Part shown: one piece after another, positions 17,014-25,678 of the stretch
How positions within the stretch are numbered: the stretch's first letter is position 1
Layout: every line of letters starts with the position of its first letter
From: Blautia sp.
GTDB lineage: Bacteria; Bacillota; Clostridia; Lachnospirales; Lachnospiraceae
DNA: 36,556 nt
Assembly: GCA_022769545.1 (NCBI GenBank)
Contig: JALEJS010000020.1
Coordinates: 1-36,556, forward strand
Reading direction: 5' to 3'
Translations under genes and position numbers: made by a program
Notes under the pieces: generated by a model
Told to the model about the DNA's origin: nothing
Seen by the model: the letters and a program-made list of their open reading frames with translations, nothing else
Databases searched by the model: none

Positions 17014-17835
17014 TCAGGATTCCCGGATCAGCTCCTGAAGTGTGCCGAAGGAATACCCCATCTCTTCCCAGCGTGTGAGAAGTTCATCCAGAATTTCTGC
17101 ATTGGTGGAAGAGGTGCTGTGAAGGAGTACGATGGCTCCGGGGTGGATACGCGTGAGCAGCTTGCTGAAGGCTTCCTCTTTGGAAGGCTGCCGGTCCCGG
17201 TACCAGTCCACATAGGCCAGACTCCAGAAAAAGGTATGATAGCCCAGATCTTTGGCCATGGATAAATTGGATTCACTGTAGATGCCCTGAGGCGGACGAT
17301 AGAATTTCGTCATCTCGGAGCCGGTGACGTCCTGATAGAGCTGTTCCACGTCGGACAGCTCTTTTTTAAATGTTTCTGGAGAGGAAATGCCGGACATATC
17401 CGGATGTGTCATGGTGTGATTTCCCACAGTGTGTCCTTCCTGAACCATCTGCCGGATCAGTTCCGGATGGGAGGAAATGTAGGAGCCCACCACAAAAAAG
17501 GTCGCGGACACATGGTGCTTTTTCAGTGCTTCCAGAATGGCAGGTGTGTCTCCGCTTTCATATCCGGTATCGAAGGTGAGGTACAGAATCTTCTCGTCGG
17601 TGTCCCGGGCATACCAGGCATTGTACGCTTTCAGCTGTTCTATGGTTGCGTTTCCCTGGGGGCGTTCCCCTTCTTTCTGAAAGCTCAGCCCCCAGCCGGT
17701 GGAGGAAGAACTGGAAGGAACGGAAGCTCCGAAAAAATGACTGGTGATTCTGGCCGCGAAAACACCGAGACAGAACATGCATCCGAACAGGGTGGTCAGC
17801 TTCAGATAATACAGGCAGCGGGAGTCGTTTTCCAT
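17014..17835 (-). CDS. pdaA: PdaA-type polysaccharide deacetylase (muramic delta-lactam synthesis)
   Basis: The product is 273 aa. Residues ~10-29 form an N-terminal membrane anchor, followed by an S-rich linker. The NodB-type domain (~82-270) has TFDTGYE (D89 where many NodB enzymes have D-D), the metal histidines in NHTMTHPDMS (H140, H144), RPPQGIYSE (R180) and IVLLHS (H239). TFD-x-GYE and the WGLSF opening are typical of PdaA, which deacetylates muramic acid residues on the way to the spore cortex delta-lactam. This implies an endospore former. It is the only clear minus-strand gene here, convergent with the SseB-like gene. Confidence 0.9.
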   Translation of the reverse strand: MENDSRCLYYLKLTTLFGCMFCLGVFAARITSHFFGASVPSSSSSTGWGLSFQKEGERPQGNATIEQLKAYNAWYARDTDEKILYLTFDTGYESGDTPAILEALKKHHVSATFFVVGSYISSHPELIRQMVQEGHTVGNHTMTHPDMSGISSPETFKKELSDVEQLYQDVTGSEMTKFYRPPQGIYSESNLSMAKDLGYHTFFWSLAYVDWYRDRQPSKEEAFSKLLTRIHPGAIVLLHSTSSTNAEILDELLTRWEEMGYSFGTLQELIRES

Positions 17836-17949
17836 GAGAAACCTCCGAACTGATCTCGATTCATCCTATGAACAAAATGCGATGGTTATTACACCCAACA
17901 GAAGTATGTAGTGAAATGATGTTAAAAAGAAATCAAGGAGGAAAAACAA

Positions 17950-18918
17950 ATGAAATTTGCGATTTTAGGAGCAGGAAAAATTGCCATCAAGATGGCAGAC
18001 ACAATAGCCGGAATGAAAGATGTAGAAGCATATGCAGTTGCGGCCAGAGATCTGGACAGAGCACAGTCCTTTGCAAAGGAGCATGGATTTGTCAAAGCAT
18101 ACGGTTCTTATGAGGAGATGCTGGCAGACGAAGCAATTGACCTGGTATATGTTGCAACTCCTCATTCTCATCATTTTAAACACGCAAAAATGTGCCTGGA
18201 AGCAGGAAAACATGTACTGTGTGAGAAAGCCTTCACTGTGACTGCAGATCAGGCCAGAGAACTCTTTACACTGGCAGGAGAGAAAAAGCTGCTGATCACA
18301 GAGGCAATCTGGACAAGATATATGCCATCCAGAAAAATGATCGACGATATCATTGCAAGCGGTGTGATCGGAGAGGTGACCTCTCTGTCTGCAAATCTGA
18401 GCTATCCTCTGTTCGAGAGCAAAAGAATCTGGGATCCGAAGCTGGCTGGCGGTGCACTCCTGGATGTGGGAATATACCCCATCAACTTTGCACGCATGGT
18501 CTTTGGAGATACCCTGAAGGAAGTAAAGTCAACAGCTCTTTTTAAGGACGGCGTAGATATGACGGACAGTATCGTCATGAATTTTGAGGGAGATAAAGTA
18601 GCCACACTTCAGAGCAGCGTGTGCGGGGCATCTGACCGTATGGGCGGTATTTTCGGCACGAAGGGATATATAAAAGTGCAGAATATCAATAATCCGGAAA
18701 TCATCTCCGTATATGACACGAATCATAAGGAAACAGCAGTTTATCTTCCGCCGGAACAGATTACCGGATATGAGTATGAGGTGGAGGCGTGTGCCAGAGC
18801 CATTGCAAACGGCGACCTGGAATGTCCGGAAATGCCTCATGAGGAGACGATCAAGGTGCTGGAAATTATGGATGAGATCCGGAAATCCTGGGGATATGAA
18901 ATTCCGCTGGAAGTATAA
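17950..18918 (+). CDS. Gfo/Idh/MocA family oxidoreductase
   Basis: The product is 322 aa. The N-terminal Rossmann fold starts MKFAILGAGKIAIKMADTI (G-A-G-x-I). VATPHSHH (~66) and AGKHVLCEKAFT (~87) give the family's substrate-site lysine (E-K-A where many have E-K-P). The C-terminal domain has GGALLDVGIYPINFARMV, the usual D-x-G-x-Y/H catalytic helix. The wording resembles the trans-1,2-dihydrobenzene-1,2-diol dehydrogenase branch, but the sugar or cyclitol substrate is unknown. A strong AAGGAGG ribosome site precedes the ATG. It is divergent from pdaA across a 114-bp gap in which I see no confident promoter. Confidence 0.92.
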   Translation: MKFAILGAGKIAIKMADTIAGMKDVEAYAVAARDLDRAQSFAKEHGFVKAYGSYEEMLADEAIDLVYVATPHSHHFKHAKMCLEAGKHVLCEKAFTVTADQARELFTLAGEKKLLITEAIWTRYMPSRKMIDDIIASGVIGEVTSLSANLSYPLFESKRIWDPKLAGGALLDVGIYPINFARMVFGDTLKEVKSTALFKDGVDMTDSIVMNFEGDKVATLQSSVCGASDRMGGIFGTKGYIKVQNINNPEIISVYDTNHKETAVYLPPEQITGYEYEVEACARAIANGDLECPEMPHEETIKVLEIMDEIRKSWGYEIPLEV

Positions 18919-19034
18919 GTCTGGAGGTTAAACGGTGAACGCAGTTCGTGCCGGATGTCTGGCATGTGGCCGTTGTTTTCGGGTGATCGGAATAAAAATC
19001 TGTGTATCGGGGAAGGATAGTGACATAAACGGAA

Positions 19035-19113
19035 ATGTCTGATTGCGCAGACATCACCAGTCATAAAAGTCGACGGGCATGCTTCGCCACATGGCTGCTG
19101 TCCGGGACTTTTA
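19035..19113 (+). promoter_or_regulatory. Structured leader of enolase (two hairpins)
   Basis: Hairpin 1 is ATGTCTG/CAGACAT around a 6-nt loop (19035-19054). Hairpin 2 closes with TAAAAGTC (19064-19071) and GACTTTTA (19106-19113); inside it GACGG (72-76) can pair with CTGTC (98-102). The second stem ends 12 nt before the AGGAGG of eno. No T-run follows. The rest of the 220-bp gap (18919-19034) shows no gene or clear promoter. Confidence 0.5.
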
Positions 19114-19138
19114 TAGTAAATCTTCAGGAGGTAAGAAT

Positions 19139-20485
19139 ATGTTACGCTATCTTCCTATTCGACAGGTGCACGCAAGAGAAGTGCTGGATTCCCGGGGCAA
19201 TCCCACGGTAGAAGTGGAAGTTACGGTAGGAGAAGGTGTGATCGGGATGAATGGATATACCGGAAGAGCCATGGTTCCATCCGGTGCCTCCACAGGAAAA
19301 TTTGAGGCAGTGGAGCTTCGGGATGGAGAAAAGGGCAGATATATCGGTCTTGGAGTTACAAAAGCGGTAAACAATGTAAATACAAAAATCGCAGAGGTGA
19401 TTCTGGGAGAAAATGCCCTGAATCAGATGTTTATTGATGCACTTCTTACAGAGACGGACGGGACAGAAAACAAAAGCAGCCTGGGAGCAAATGCCACCCT
19501 GGGCGTGTCCATGGCAGTGGCCAGAGCTGCGGCTTCAGCCCTTCGCATTCCCCTGTATCAGTATCTCGGCGGGTGTCATACCGGCAGGATGCCGGTACCG
19601 ATGATGAATATTCTGAATGGGGGAAAGCATGCAGACAACACCGTGGATCTTCAGGAATTTATGATCATGCCGGTGGGAGCGGATGATTTTGAGAGCGGGA
19701 TCCGCATGTGTGCGGAGATCTATCAGTCCCTGAAAATCATTCTGAAGGAGCGAAATCTGTCCACGGGTGTGGGGGATGAAGGAGGTTTCGCGCCGGATCT
19801 TGCAGATGCAAGGGAGGTGCTGATCCTTATCATGGAGGCAGTGAAAAAAGCAGGTTATGAACCTGGAAAAGAGATTGGAATTGCGATTGATGCAGCGGCA
19901 AGCGAGCTTTACGAGGAAGAACGGGGTGTGTATGTTTTTCCGGGAGAGAGCAGAATGAAGGGAGAGGAGGTTCTGCGCGACGGCAAAGAGATGATCGATT
20001 ATTATGAGAAGCTGATTGCGGAATTTCCGATTGTCTCTATTGAGGATGGTCTTCATGAGGATGACTGGGACGGATGGGTGGAAATGACCAGACGGCTTGG
20101 CGGGAAAGTCCAGCTGGTAGGAGATGACCTGTTTGTGACCAATATCCGCAGACTTCGCTGTGGGATCCGGCTGGGAGCAGGAAATGCGATTCTGGTAAAG
20201 GTGAACCAGATCGGTACGCTCACAGAAGCGATGGATGCGGTGGAGATGGCACAGCATGCAGGATACCGTGCGGTGATTTCCCACAGGTCGGGAGAGACAG
20301 AAGATTCCTTTATCGCGGACCTGGCAGTTGCAGCAGGAGCCGGACAGATCAAAACCGGAGCTCCCTGCAGATCGGATCGGAATGCGAAATATAACCAGCT
20401 GCTTCGGATCCGTGAGCATCTGGGTGAGCTGGCAGAATACAAAAATCCCTTTGAAGAGAATGAAAAAACCTGTAAAAACAGTTGA
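19139..20485 (+). CDS. eno: Enolase
   Basis: The product is 448 aa from ATG 19139 with AGGAGG 7 nt upstream; the frame is open to 19079 but without a ribosome site. Enolase interconverts 2-phosphoglycerate and phosphoenolpyruvate with Mg2+. Seen here are [16 protein letters not shown], the [15 protein letters not shown] loop, metal ligands in [14 protein letters not shown] (~299) and GDDLFVTN, the catalytic lysine in [12 protein letters not shown] (~353), and [15 protein letters not shown] (~380). [18 protein letters not shown] stands where many enolases have G-S-x-S-R-T-E-R. The gene is solitary, preceded by a structured leader and followed by the separately promoted secG. Confidence 0.97.
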   Translation: MLRYLPIRQVHAREVLDSRGNPTVEVEVTVGEGVIGMNGYTGRAMVPSGASTGKFEAVELRDGEKGRYIGLGVTKAVNNVNTKIAEVILGENALNQMFIDALLTETDGTENKSSLGANATLGVSMAVARAAASALRIPLYQYLGGCHTGRMPVPMMNILNGGKHADNTVDLQEFMIMPVGADDFESGIRMCAEIYQSLKIILKERNLSTGVGDEGGFAPDLADAREVLILIMEAVKKAGYEPGKEIGIAIDAAASELYEEERGVYVFPGESRMKGEEVLRDGKEMIDYYEKLIAEFPIVSIEDGLHEDDWDGWVEMTRRLGGKVQLVGDDLFVTNIRRLRCGIRLGAGNAILVKVNQIGTLTEAMDAVEMAQHAGYRAVISHRSGETEDSFIADLAVAAGAGQIKTGAPCRSDRNAKYNQLLRIREHLGELAEYKNPFEENEKTCKNS

Positions 20486-20510
20486 AATCATTCAGTTCCT
20501 ATGATACAAT
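20482..20510 (+). promoter_or_regulatory. Sigma-A promoter of secG
   Basis: TTGAAA (20482-20487) and TACAAT (20505-20510) with a 17-bp spacer. The -35 box overlaps the eno stop codon region, and the secG start is 30 nt downstream of the -10 box. Confidence 0.7.
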
Positions 20511-20540
20511 GAACCCTAGTTGATTAGGAGGTGTAACCGC

Positions 20541-20777
20541 ATGGGAGTATTAAGAGTTATTCTGACCATTATATTCGTAATAGATTGTATTGCCCTTACA
20601 GCAGTGGTATTGATGCAGGAAGGCAAGTCCCAGGGACTTGGATCCATCGCCGGCGCTGCAGACACTTACTGGGGTAAGAACAAGGGACGTTCCATGGAGG
20701 GCGGTCTGGTAAAGGCTACCACAGGAATGGCAATTCTGTTCTTTGTACTGGCAGTTGTACTGAACCTGAATTTCTAG
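20541..20777 (+). CDS. secG: Preprotein translocase subunit SecG
   Basis: The product is 78 aa from ATG 20541 with TAGGAGGTG upstream; an earlier in-frame start at 20520 would include the ribosome site. It has two membrane helices (~5-25 and ~58-76) joined by the conserved loop VLMQEGKSQGLGSIAGAADTYWGKNKG, with the M-Q-x-G-K-x-x-G-L-G motif typical of SecG. It supports SecYEG protein export. The order secG-rnr-smpB is conserved across Firmicutes and is kept here. Confidence 0.95.
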   Translation: MGVLRVILTIIFVIDCIALTAVVLMQEGKSQGLGSIAGAADTYWGKNKGRSMEGGLVKATTGMAILFFVLAVVLNLNF

Positions 20778-20786
20778 GAAAACGGG

Positions 20787-20819
20787 AAACACTCTTGTGA
20801 AATGCAAGGGTGTTTTTTC
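20787..20819 (+). terminator. Intrinsic terminator between secG and rnr
   Basis: ACACTCTTG pairs with CAAGGGTGT (one T-G wobble) around a TGAAATG loop, flanked by A-rich and T-rich ends with six Ts. It ends only ~6 nt before the rnr ribosome site, so it may act as an attenuator controlling rnr. Confidence 0.78.
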
Positions 20820-20837
20820 TGTAATAGGAGAGATAAT

Positions 20838-22781
20838 TTGAGCAGAAATAAGAATAAAAAAGAAGGAATTTTCATCGGCCATCCAAAAGGATTTGGATTT
20901 GTGGAGATCGAGGGGGAAGAGGAAGATGTCTTTATCCCGGCGGATGATACCGGATCCGCTCTGCACATGGACCGTGTGGAAATTCTTGTAAAAAAAGAGC
21001 AGAAAGAGGGGAAACGGAAGGAAGGTGTCGTGATGAAAATTCTGGAACGGGGCATGCCGCAGGTTGTGGGCACATTCCAGTATAATCACAATTATGGCTT
21101 TGTGATCAGCGATAATCCCCGTTTTTCCAAAGATGTTTTTGTGGCCCAGCGGGATGCGAAGGGAGTGAGAAACAATGACAAGGTCGTTGTGAAGATCACA
21201 GATTACGGAAACCGTAAGAAAAGTCCGGAGGGCGTCGTGGTGGAAAATCTGGGAAACAGCCGTCTGCCGGGAACCGATATCCTGGCAATTGTCAAAAGCT
21301 GCAATATTCCCACCGAGTTTCCGGAAAAGGTGCTCCGCCAGGCAGACCGGGTGCCGGACCACGTCCTGGATGCGGACCGGGAGGGGAGAATGGATCTGAC
21401 CCATCTTCTCACGGTAACCATTGACGGGGAGGACGCCAAGGACCTGGATGATGCCATTTCTCTTAGCAGGGAGGGCGACATGTATCATCTGGGCGTGCAT
21501 ATCGCAGATGTGAGCAATTACGTGCAGGGAGGAAGCGCACTGGACCGGGAGGCGCTGAAGCGGGGAACCAGTGTGTATCTGGCGGACCGGGTGATCCCCA
21601 TGCTGCCCACCAGGCTGTCTAACGGTATCTGTTCTCTGAACCAGGGGGAGGATCGTCTGACGCTGAGCTGTCTGATGGACATTGACAGGAGCGGCAGAGT
21701 GATATCCCATCAGATTGCAGAGACGGTGATCTGTGTGGATCAGCGTATGAGCTATACCGATGTGAAAAATATTCTGGAGGACAGGGATGAACAGGCAAAG
21801 GAGAAATACCGGGAGCTGATTCCCACGTTCTTTCTGATGAAGGAACTGTCGGAGCTTCTCAGGGAAAAACGTCATCACCGCGGGTCCATTGATTTTGAAT
21901 TTCCGGAAAGTAAAATCATACTGAACAAGGCCGGCAGAGCCATCGACGTCAGACCCTATGAGAGCAACGTGGCGACTCGTATCATTGAGGATTTCATGCT
22001 GCTGGCAAACGAGACGGTGGCGCAGGAATACTGTACCGGAGATTATCCGTTTGTTTACCGGACACATGAAAATCCGGATCCGGAAAAGGTGGAGAGCCTT
22101 CTGACACTTCTTCACAATCAGGGGATTCCGGTGCAGAAGAAAATGGCCCGGATCACTCCGAAGGAGATTCAGGAGATTCTGGAAGGGATCGCGGGGCTTC
22201 CGAGCGAGGCACAGATCAGCCGTCTGACACTTCGGACGATGAAACAGGCAAAATATACGACCGAGTGCAGCGGCCATTTCGGGCTGGCGGCCAGGTATTA
22301 CTGTCATTTCACTTCTCCCATCCGGCGCTATCCGGACCTGCAGATACACCGGATCATCCGGGACAATCTCAGGGGAAGACTGCAAAGAGAAGGAAAGACA
22401 GAGCATTACCGGGAAATTCTGGAGGAAGTTGCCAGTCAGTCCAGTATTTGTGAGCGGCGTGCACAGGAGGCAGAGCGGGAATCCGACCGGCTGAAAAAGG
22501 CAGAATACATGTCGTATCATCTGGGAGAAGAATTTGACGGTATCATTTCCGGCGTGACCGGTTTCGGACTTTATGTGGAGCTGGCAAACACGGTGGAAGG
22601 TCTGGTGCATGTCAGCACCCTGCGGGATGATTATTATATTTATGATGAGGAAAATTTCGAACTCCGGGGGGAATCGGGACACAGAGTGTACCGGCTGGGA
22701 CAGAAGGTACGGATTCGGGTGGCAGATGCGGATACCGTCACAAAAACCGTGGATTTTGTTCTGGTACAGGAGCCGGAATGA
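20838..22781 (+). CDS. rnr: Ribonuclease R
   Basis: The product is 647 aa from TTG 20838 (TAGGAGAG 5 nt upstream); the open frame before it runs through the terminator and is not plausible. RNase R is a processive 3'-5' exoribonuclease that digests structured RNA and acts with tmRNA-SmpB. The N-terminal cold-shock-like domain has [12 protein letters not shown] and DVFIPADD. The RNB catalytic segment is [14 protein letters not shown] (~196-209), with the aspartates that bind Mg2+. A C-terminal S1 domain begins [18 protein letters not shown] (~565). The protein is short for the family, ending right after S1 without the basic tail. No promoter of its own was found. Confidence 0.95.
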   Translation: MSRNKNKKEGIFIGHPKGFGFVEIEGEEEDVFIPADDTGSALHMDRVEILVKKEQKEGKRKEGVVMKILERGMPQVVGTFQYNHNYGFVISDNPRFSKDVFVAQRDAKGVRNNDKVVVKITDYGNRKKSPEGVVVENLGNSRLPGTDILAIVKSCNIPTEFPEKVLRQADRVPDHVLDADREGRMDLTHLLTVTIDGEDAKDLDDAISLSREGDMYHLGVHIADVSNYVQGGSALDREALKRGTSVYLADRVIPMLPTRLSNGICSLNQGEDRLTLSCLMDIDRSGRVISHQIAETVICVDQRMSYTDVKNILEDRDEQAKEKYRELIPTFFLMKELSELLREKRHHRGSIDFEFPESKIILNKAGRAIDVRPYESNVATRIIEDFMLLANETVAQEYCTGDYPFVYRTHENPDPEKVESLLTLLHNQGIPVQKKMARITPKEIQEILEGIAGLPSEAQISRLTLRTMKQAKYTTECSGHFGLAARYYCHFTSPIRRYPDLQIHRIIRDNLRGRLQREGKTEHYREILEEVASQSSICERRAQEAERESDRLKKAEYMSYHLGEEFDGIISGVTGFGLYVELANTVEGLVHVSTLRDDYYIYDEENFELRGESGHRVYRLGQKVRIRVADADTVTKTVDFVLVQEPE

Positions 22782-22797
22782 CAAGGGAGAGGAAGTT

Positions 22798-23268
22798 ATG
22801 GCAAAAAAGACAGGCATGAAACTCATTGCCAATAATAAAAAAGCATACCATGATTATTTCATAGAGGATACCTATGAGGCGGGAATCGCCCTGGCCGGGA
22901 CAGAGGTGAAATCTCTGCGTATGGGAAAATGCAGCATCAAGGAGGCCTTTGTCCGCATTGAGAACGGGGAAGTGTATGTATACGGAATGCACATCAGTCC
23001 CTATGAAAAGGGGAATATTTTCAACAAGGATCCGCTGCGGGTGCGAAAGCTTCTGCTGCATCGTGAGGAAATCCGGAAGATGGAAGGAAAGCTGAAGGAA
23101 AAAGGACTGACACTGGTTCCGCTCAGAGTATATCTCAGGGACAGTCTCGTTAAGGTAGAGATCGGCACTGCCAGAGGAAAGAAACTGTACGACAAGCGGC
23201 AGGATATTGCCAAAAAGGATCAGAGAAGAGAGGCGGAAAGGGATTTCAAAGTGAAGAATCTCTATTGA
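22798..23268 (+). CDS. smpB: SsrA-binding protein SmpB
   Basis: The product is 156 aa from ATG 22798 with GGGAGAGGAAG upstream; the frame extends back into rnr. SmpB binds tmRNA and delivers it to stalled ribosomes. [45 protein letters not shown], the YEKGN segment, and the basic C-terminal tail with [21 protein letters not shown] are all diagnostic. It follows rnr by 16 nt, a functional pairing in trans-translation. The tmRNA gene itself is not adjacent: the next 91 bases hold only a promoter. Confidence 0.97.
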   Translation: MAKKTGMKLIANNKKAYHDYFIEDTYEAGIALAGTEVKSLRMGKCSIKEAFVRIENGEVYVYGMHISPYEKGNIFNKDPLRVRKLLLHREEIRKMEGKLKEKGLTLVPLRVYLRDSLVKVEIGTARGKKLYDKRQDIAKKDQRREAERDFKVKNLY

Positions 23269-23294
23269 CCGTGACATCCTTTTGCGGTTATACT
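23265..23294 (+). promoter_or_regulatory. Sigma-A promoter of the malic enzyme gene
   Basis: TTGACC (23265-23270), overlapping the smpB stop, and TATACT (23289-23294) with an 18-bp spacer, or TTATAC with 17 bp. It lies ~65 bp before the gene. Confidence 0.65.
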
Positions 23295-23359
23295 GGACAG
23301 GGAAAAAACGCAGGAGTGATCAGGCGTATATACAATAACGAAAAGAGGAAAAAATTATT

Positions 23360-24532
23360 ATGGATAAAAAGGAATTTGCGCTGCAGCAGCATGAAAAATG
23401 GGGCGGAAAGATCGAAGTGGTCAGCCGTGCACAGGTAAAAACCCCGGAGGATCTTTCGGTGGCGTATACACCCGGCGTGGCACAGCCGTGCCTTGAGATT
23501 GCAAAGGACGTGGATCTTTCCTACAAATATACCCGCCGTCACAATATGGTTGCGGTTGTGACAGACGGCACGGCGGTACTGGGTCTGGGGGATATCGGAC
23601 CGGAGGCCGGTATGCCGGTCATGGAAGGAAAATGTGCCCTGTTTAAGAGCTTTGCCGATGTGGATGCATTTCCTCTGTGTGTGCGCAGCAAGGATGTGGA
23701 TGATATCGTTAAGACCGTAAGTCTTCTCGCGGGAAGCTTCGGCGGTGTCAACCTGGAAGATATTTCCGCACCGCGCTGCTTTGAGATCGAACGGAAGCTG
23801 AAAGAATGCTGTGACATCCCCATCTTCCATGACGATCAGCACGGAACGGCAGTGGTGGTCTGCGCGGCACTGATCAATGCACTGAAGCTTACCGGAAAGA
23901 AACTGGAGGAAGTCAAGGCAGTGACTACAGGTGCCGGCGCGGCAGGAATTGCCATCATTAAGCTGCTGGTGAGTCTGGGACTGAAAAATGTGGTCATGTG
24001 TGACCGGACCGGTGCGATCTACGAGGGCAGAGAAGGCCTGAATTCTGAAAAGCAGGAAATGGCAAAAATCACCAACCGCAATATGGAAAAAGGAACGATC
24101 AAGGACGTGATCCGGGATGCAGATGTGTTTATCGGTGTATCCGCGCCGGGAACCATTACGCAGGACATGATCCGTACCATGGCAGAGAATCCCATTCTGT
24201 TTACCATGGCAAATCCGGTTCCGGAGATCATGCCGGATGAGGCGAAGGCAGCCGGAGCAGCGGTCGTGGGTACCGGAAGAAGTGATTTCCCCAATCAGAT
24301 CAACAACGTGCTTGCATTCCCGGGAATCTTCCGCGGAGCGCTGGATGTACGTGCCAGAGATATCAATGACGAGATGAAGGTTGCGGCAGCCTATGCGATC
24401 GCATCTCTGATCGATGAGAAGGAACTGAATCCGGATTATATTATTCCGAATCCGTTTGATGAACGGGTGGTGGATGCGGTATCCCGTGCGGTTACGAAAG
24501 CGGCCAGAGATACAGGGGTAGCGCGGATTTAA
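23360..24532 (+). CDS. NAD(P)-dependent malic enzyme
   Basis: This 390-aa protein is the short bacterial form, decarboxylating malate to pyruvate and CO2 with reduction of NAD(P). SVAYTPGVAQPC (Y36) and MEGKCALFK (K91) supply the catalytic tyrosine and lysine. DISAPRCFEIE and FHDDQHGTAVV (~156) contribute metal ligands. TTGAGAAGIAI (~189-199) is the dinucleotide-binding loop; cofactor choice cannot be read with certainty. The gene has its own promoter and sits 9 nt before sbcD, probably by transcriptional convenience, as there is no functional link. Confidence 0.95.
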   Translation: MDKKEFALQQHEKWGGKIEVVSRAQVKTPEDLSVAYTPGVAQPCLEIAKDVDLSYKYTRRHNMVAVVTDGTAVLGLGDIGPEAGMPVMEGKCALFKSFADVDAFPLCVRSKDVDDIVKTVSLLAGSFGGVNLEDISAPRCFEIERKLKECCDIPIFHDDQHGTAVVVCAALINALKLTGKKLEEVKAVTTGAGAAGIAIIKLLVSLGLKNVVMCDRTGAIYEGREGLNSEKQEMAKITNRNMEKGTIKDVIRDADVFIGVSAPGTITQDMIRTMAENPILFTMANPVPEIMPDEAKAAGAAVVGTGRSDFPNQINNVLAFPGIFRGALDVRARDINDEMKVAAAYAIASLIDEKELNPDYIIPNPFDERVVDAVSRAVTKAARDTGVARI

Positions 24533-24541
24533 GGAGGCATT

Positions 24542-25678
24542 ATGAAGTTTTTTCATTTGTCGGATCTGCATATCGGCAGACAGCTGCATTTTTATTCTCT
24601 GAAGGAAGACCAGAGAAGGATTCTGGAAGAGATTGTGCAGTATGTGTACCGGGAAAAACCACAGGCCATTGTCATCGCGGGGGACGTTTACGATAAGAGC
24701 GTCCCCTCTGCGGAGGCAGTGGCTGTTTTTGATGAATTTATTCGAAAGCTTTCCGAAACAGGGGTGCAGATTCTTGTGATCAGCGGAAACCATGATTCCC
24801 CGGAGCGTCTGGATTTTGCCAGCAGCCTGCTGGAAAAACAGAACCTGCATATGGCAGGGCTTCCTCCGATGCAGCCGCAGGATCATATTCGCAAGGTGCG
24901 GCTGCAGGATGCTTACGGGCCGGTGAATTTCTGGCTTCTGCCGTTTGTGAAGCCGTCTTATGTCAGCGGGATCACCGGACCGGGACTGTCCTATACAGAC
25001 ATGATTCGTGCACTGCTGGAACGGGAAAGCCGGGAGGAGCAGGAACGGCACGTTCTTGTGACGCATCAGTTTTATACCGCATCCGGACGGGAGCCGGCCA
25101 GAAGTGAATCGGAAGCTGTGTATGTGGGCGGTGCCGGAAATGTGGATGTTTCTGCGGTGCAGCAGTTTGACTATGTGGCAATGGGACATATCCACAAGGG
25201 ACAGTCCATAGGAGGAGAGCAGTTCCGGTACTGTGGGACCCCTCTGAAATATTCCGTTTCCGAGAGCGGGGATGTCAAAGGGCTTACCATGGTGACACTG
25301 GAAGAAAAAGGGACGCCGCCCCGGATCGAGGTGCTTCCGCTCCATCCGCCAAGGGATGTGCTGCGTCTTCGCGGATATCTGAAGGAGCTGATGCTTCAGG
25401 GCAGTGAAGATTATGTCAGCATCACTCTGACCGATGAAAAAGTCCCATATCAGCCGAGAGAACAGCTGGCACAGGTTTTTCCCAATCTTCTGGAGCTGCG
25501 GGTGGATAATCCGGCTGCCAGAAGGACACTGGAAAAGGAGGAACAGCCGGAGCTGCCGGACGATCCTCTTCAGATGTTCCGGCGCTTTTTCCTGGAGATA
25601 CAGGGAGAAGAGATGGACGGACAGGAGACGGAGCTGATGGAACGGGTCATCCGTAAAATACAGGAGGAAATGCAATGA
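24542..25678 (+). CDS. sbcD: Exonuclease SbcCD subunit D
   Basis: The product is 378 aa. The Mre11-type phosphoesterase motifs are all visible: FFHLSDLHIGRQL (D8, H10), AGDVYDKSVPSAEAV (~46), ISGNHDSPERLDFAS (~80), VLVTHQFY (~172) and AMGHIHKGQ (~213). SbcD is the nuclease of the SbcCD complex, which cleaves hairpins and palindromic DNA and trims DNA ends. A GGAGG site lies just before the ATG. Its stop overlaps the start of sbcC (ATGA), giving coupled translation at equal dosage. Confidence 0.97.
   Translation: MKFFHLSDLHIGRQLHFYSLKEDQRRILEEIVQYVYREKPQAIVIAGDVYDKSVPSAEAVAVFDEFIRKLSETGVQILVISGNHDSPERLDFASSLLEKQNLHMAGLPPMQPQDHIRKVRLQDAYGPVNFWLLPFVKPSYVSGITGPGLSYTDMIRALLERESREEQERHVLVTHQFYTASGREPARSESEAVYVGGAGNVDVSAVQQFDYVAMGHIHKGQSIGGEQFRYCGTPLKYSVSESGDVKGLTMVTLEEKGTPPRIEVLPLHPPRDVLRLRGYLKELMLQGSEDYVSITLTDEKVPYQPREQLAQVFPNLLELRVDNPAARRTLEKEEQPELPDDPLQMFRRFFLEIQGEEMDGQETELMERVIRKIQEEMQ

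Noticed and set aside
20550..22832. A 760-codon open frame on the minus strand, opposite secG, rnr and the start of smpB
   Set aside because: It is the exact complement of well-identified genes, reads as low-complexity H/R/L/F-rich sequence without motifs, and has no ribosome site. Codon bias of the sense genes keeps stops out of this frame.
23269..23359. Possible tmRNA gene after smpB
   Set aside because: The gap is only 91 nt and holds a promoter and a ribosome site; it is too short for ssrA and no tRNA-like end is visible.
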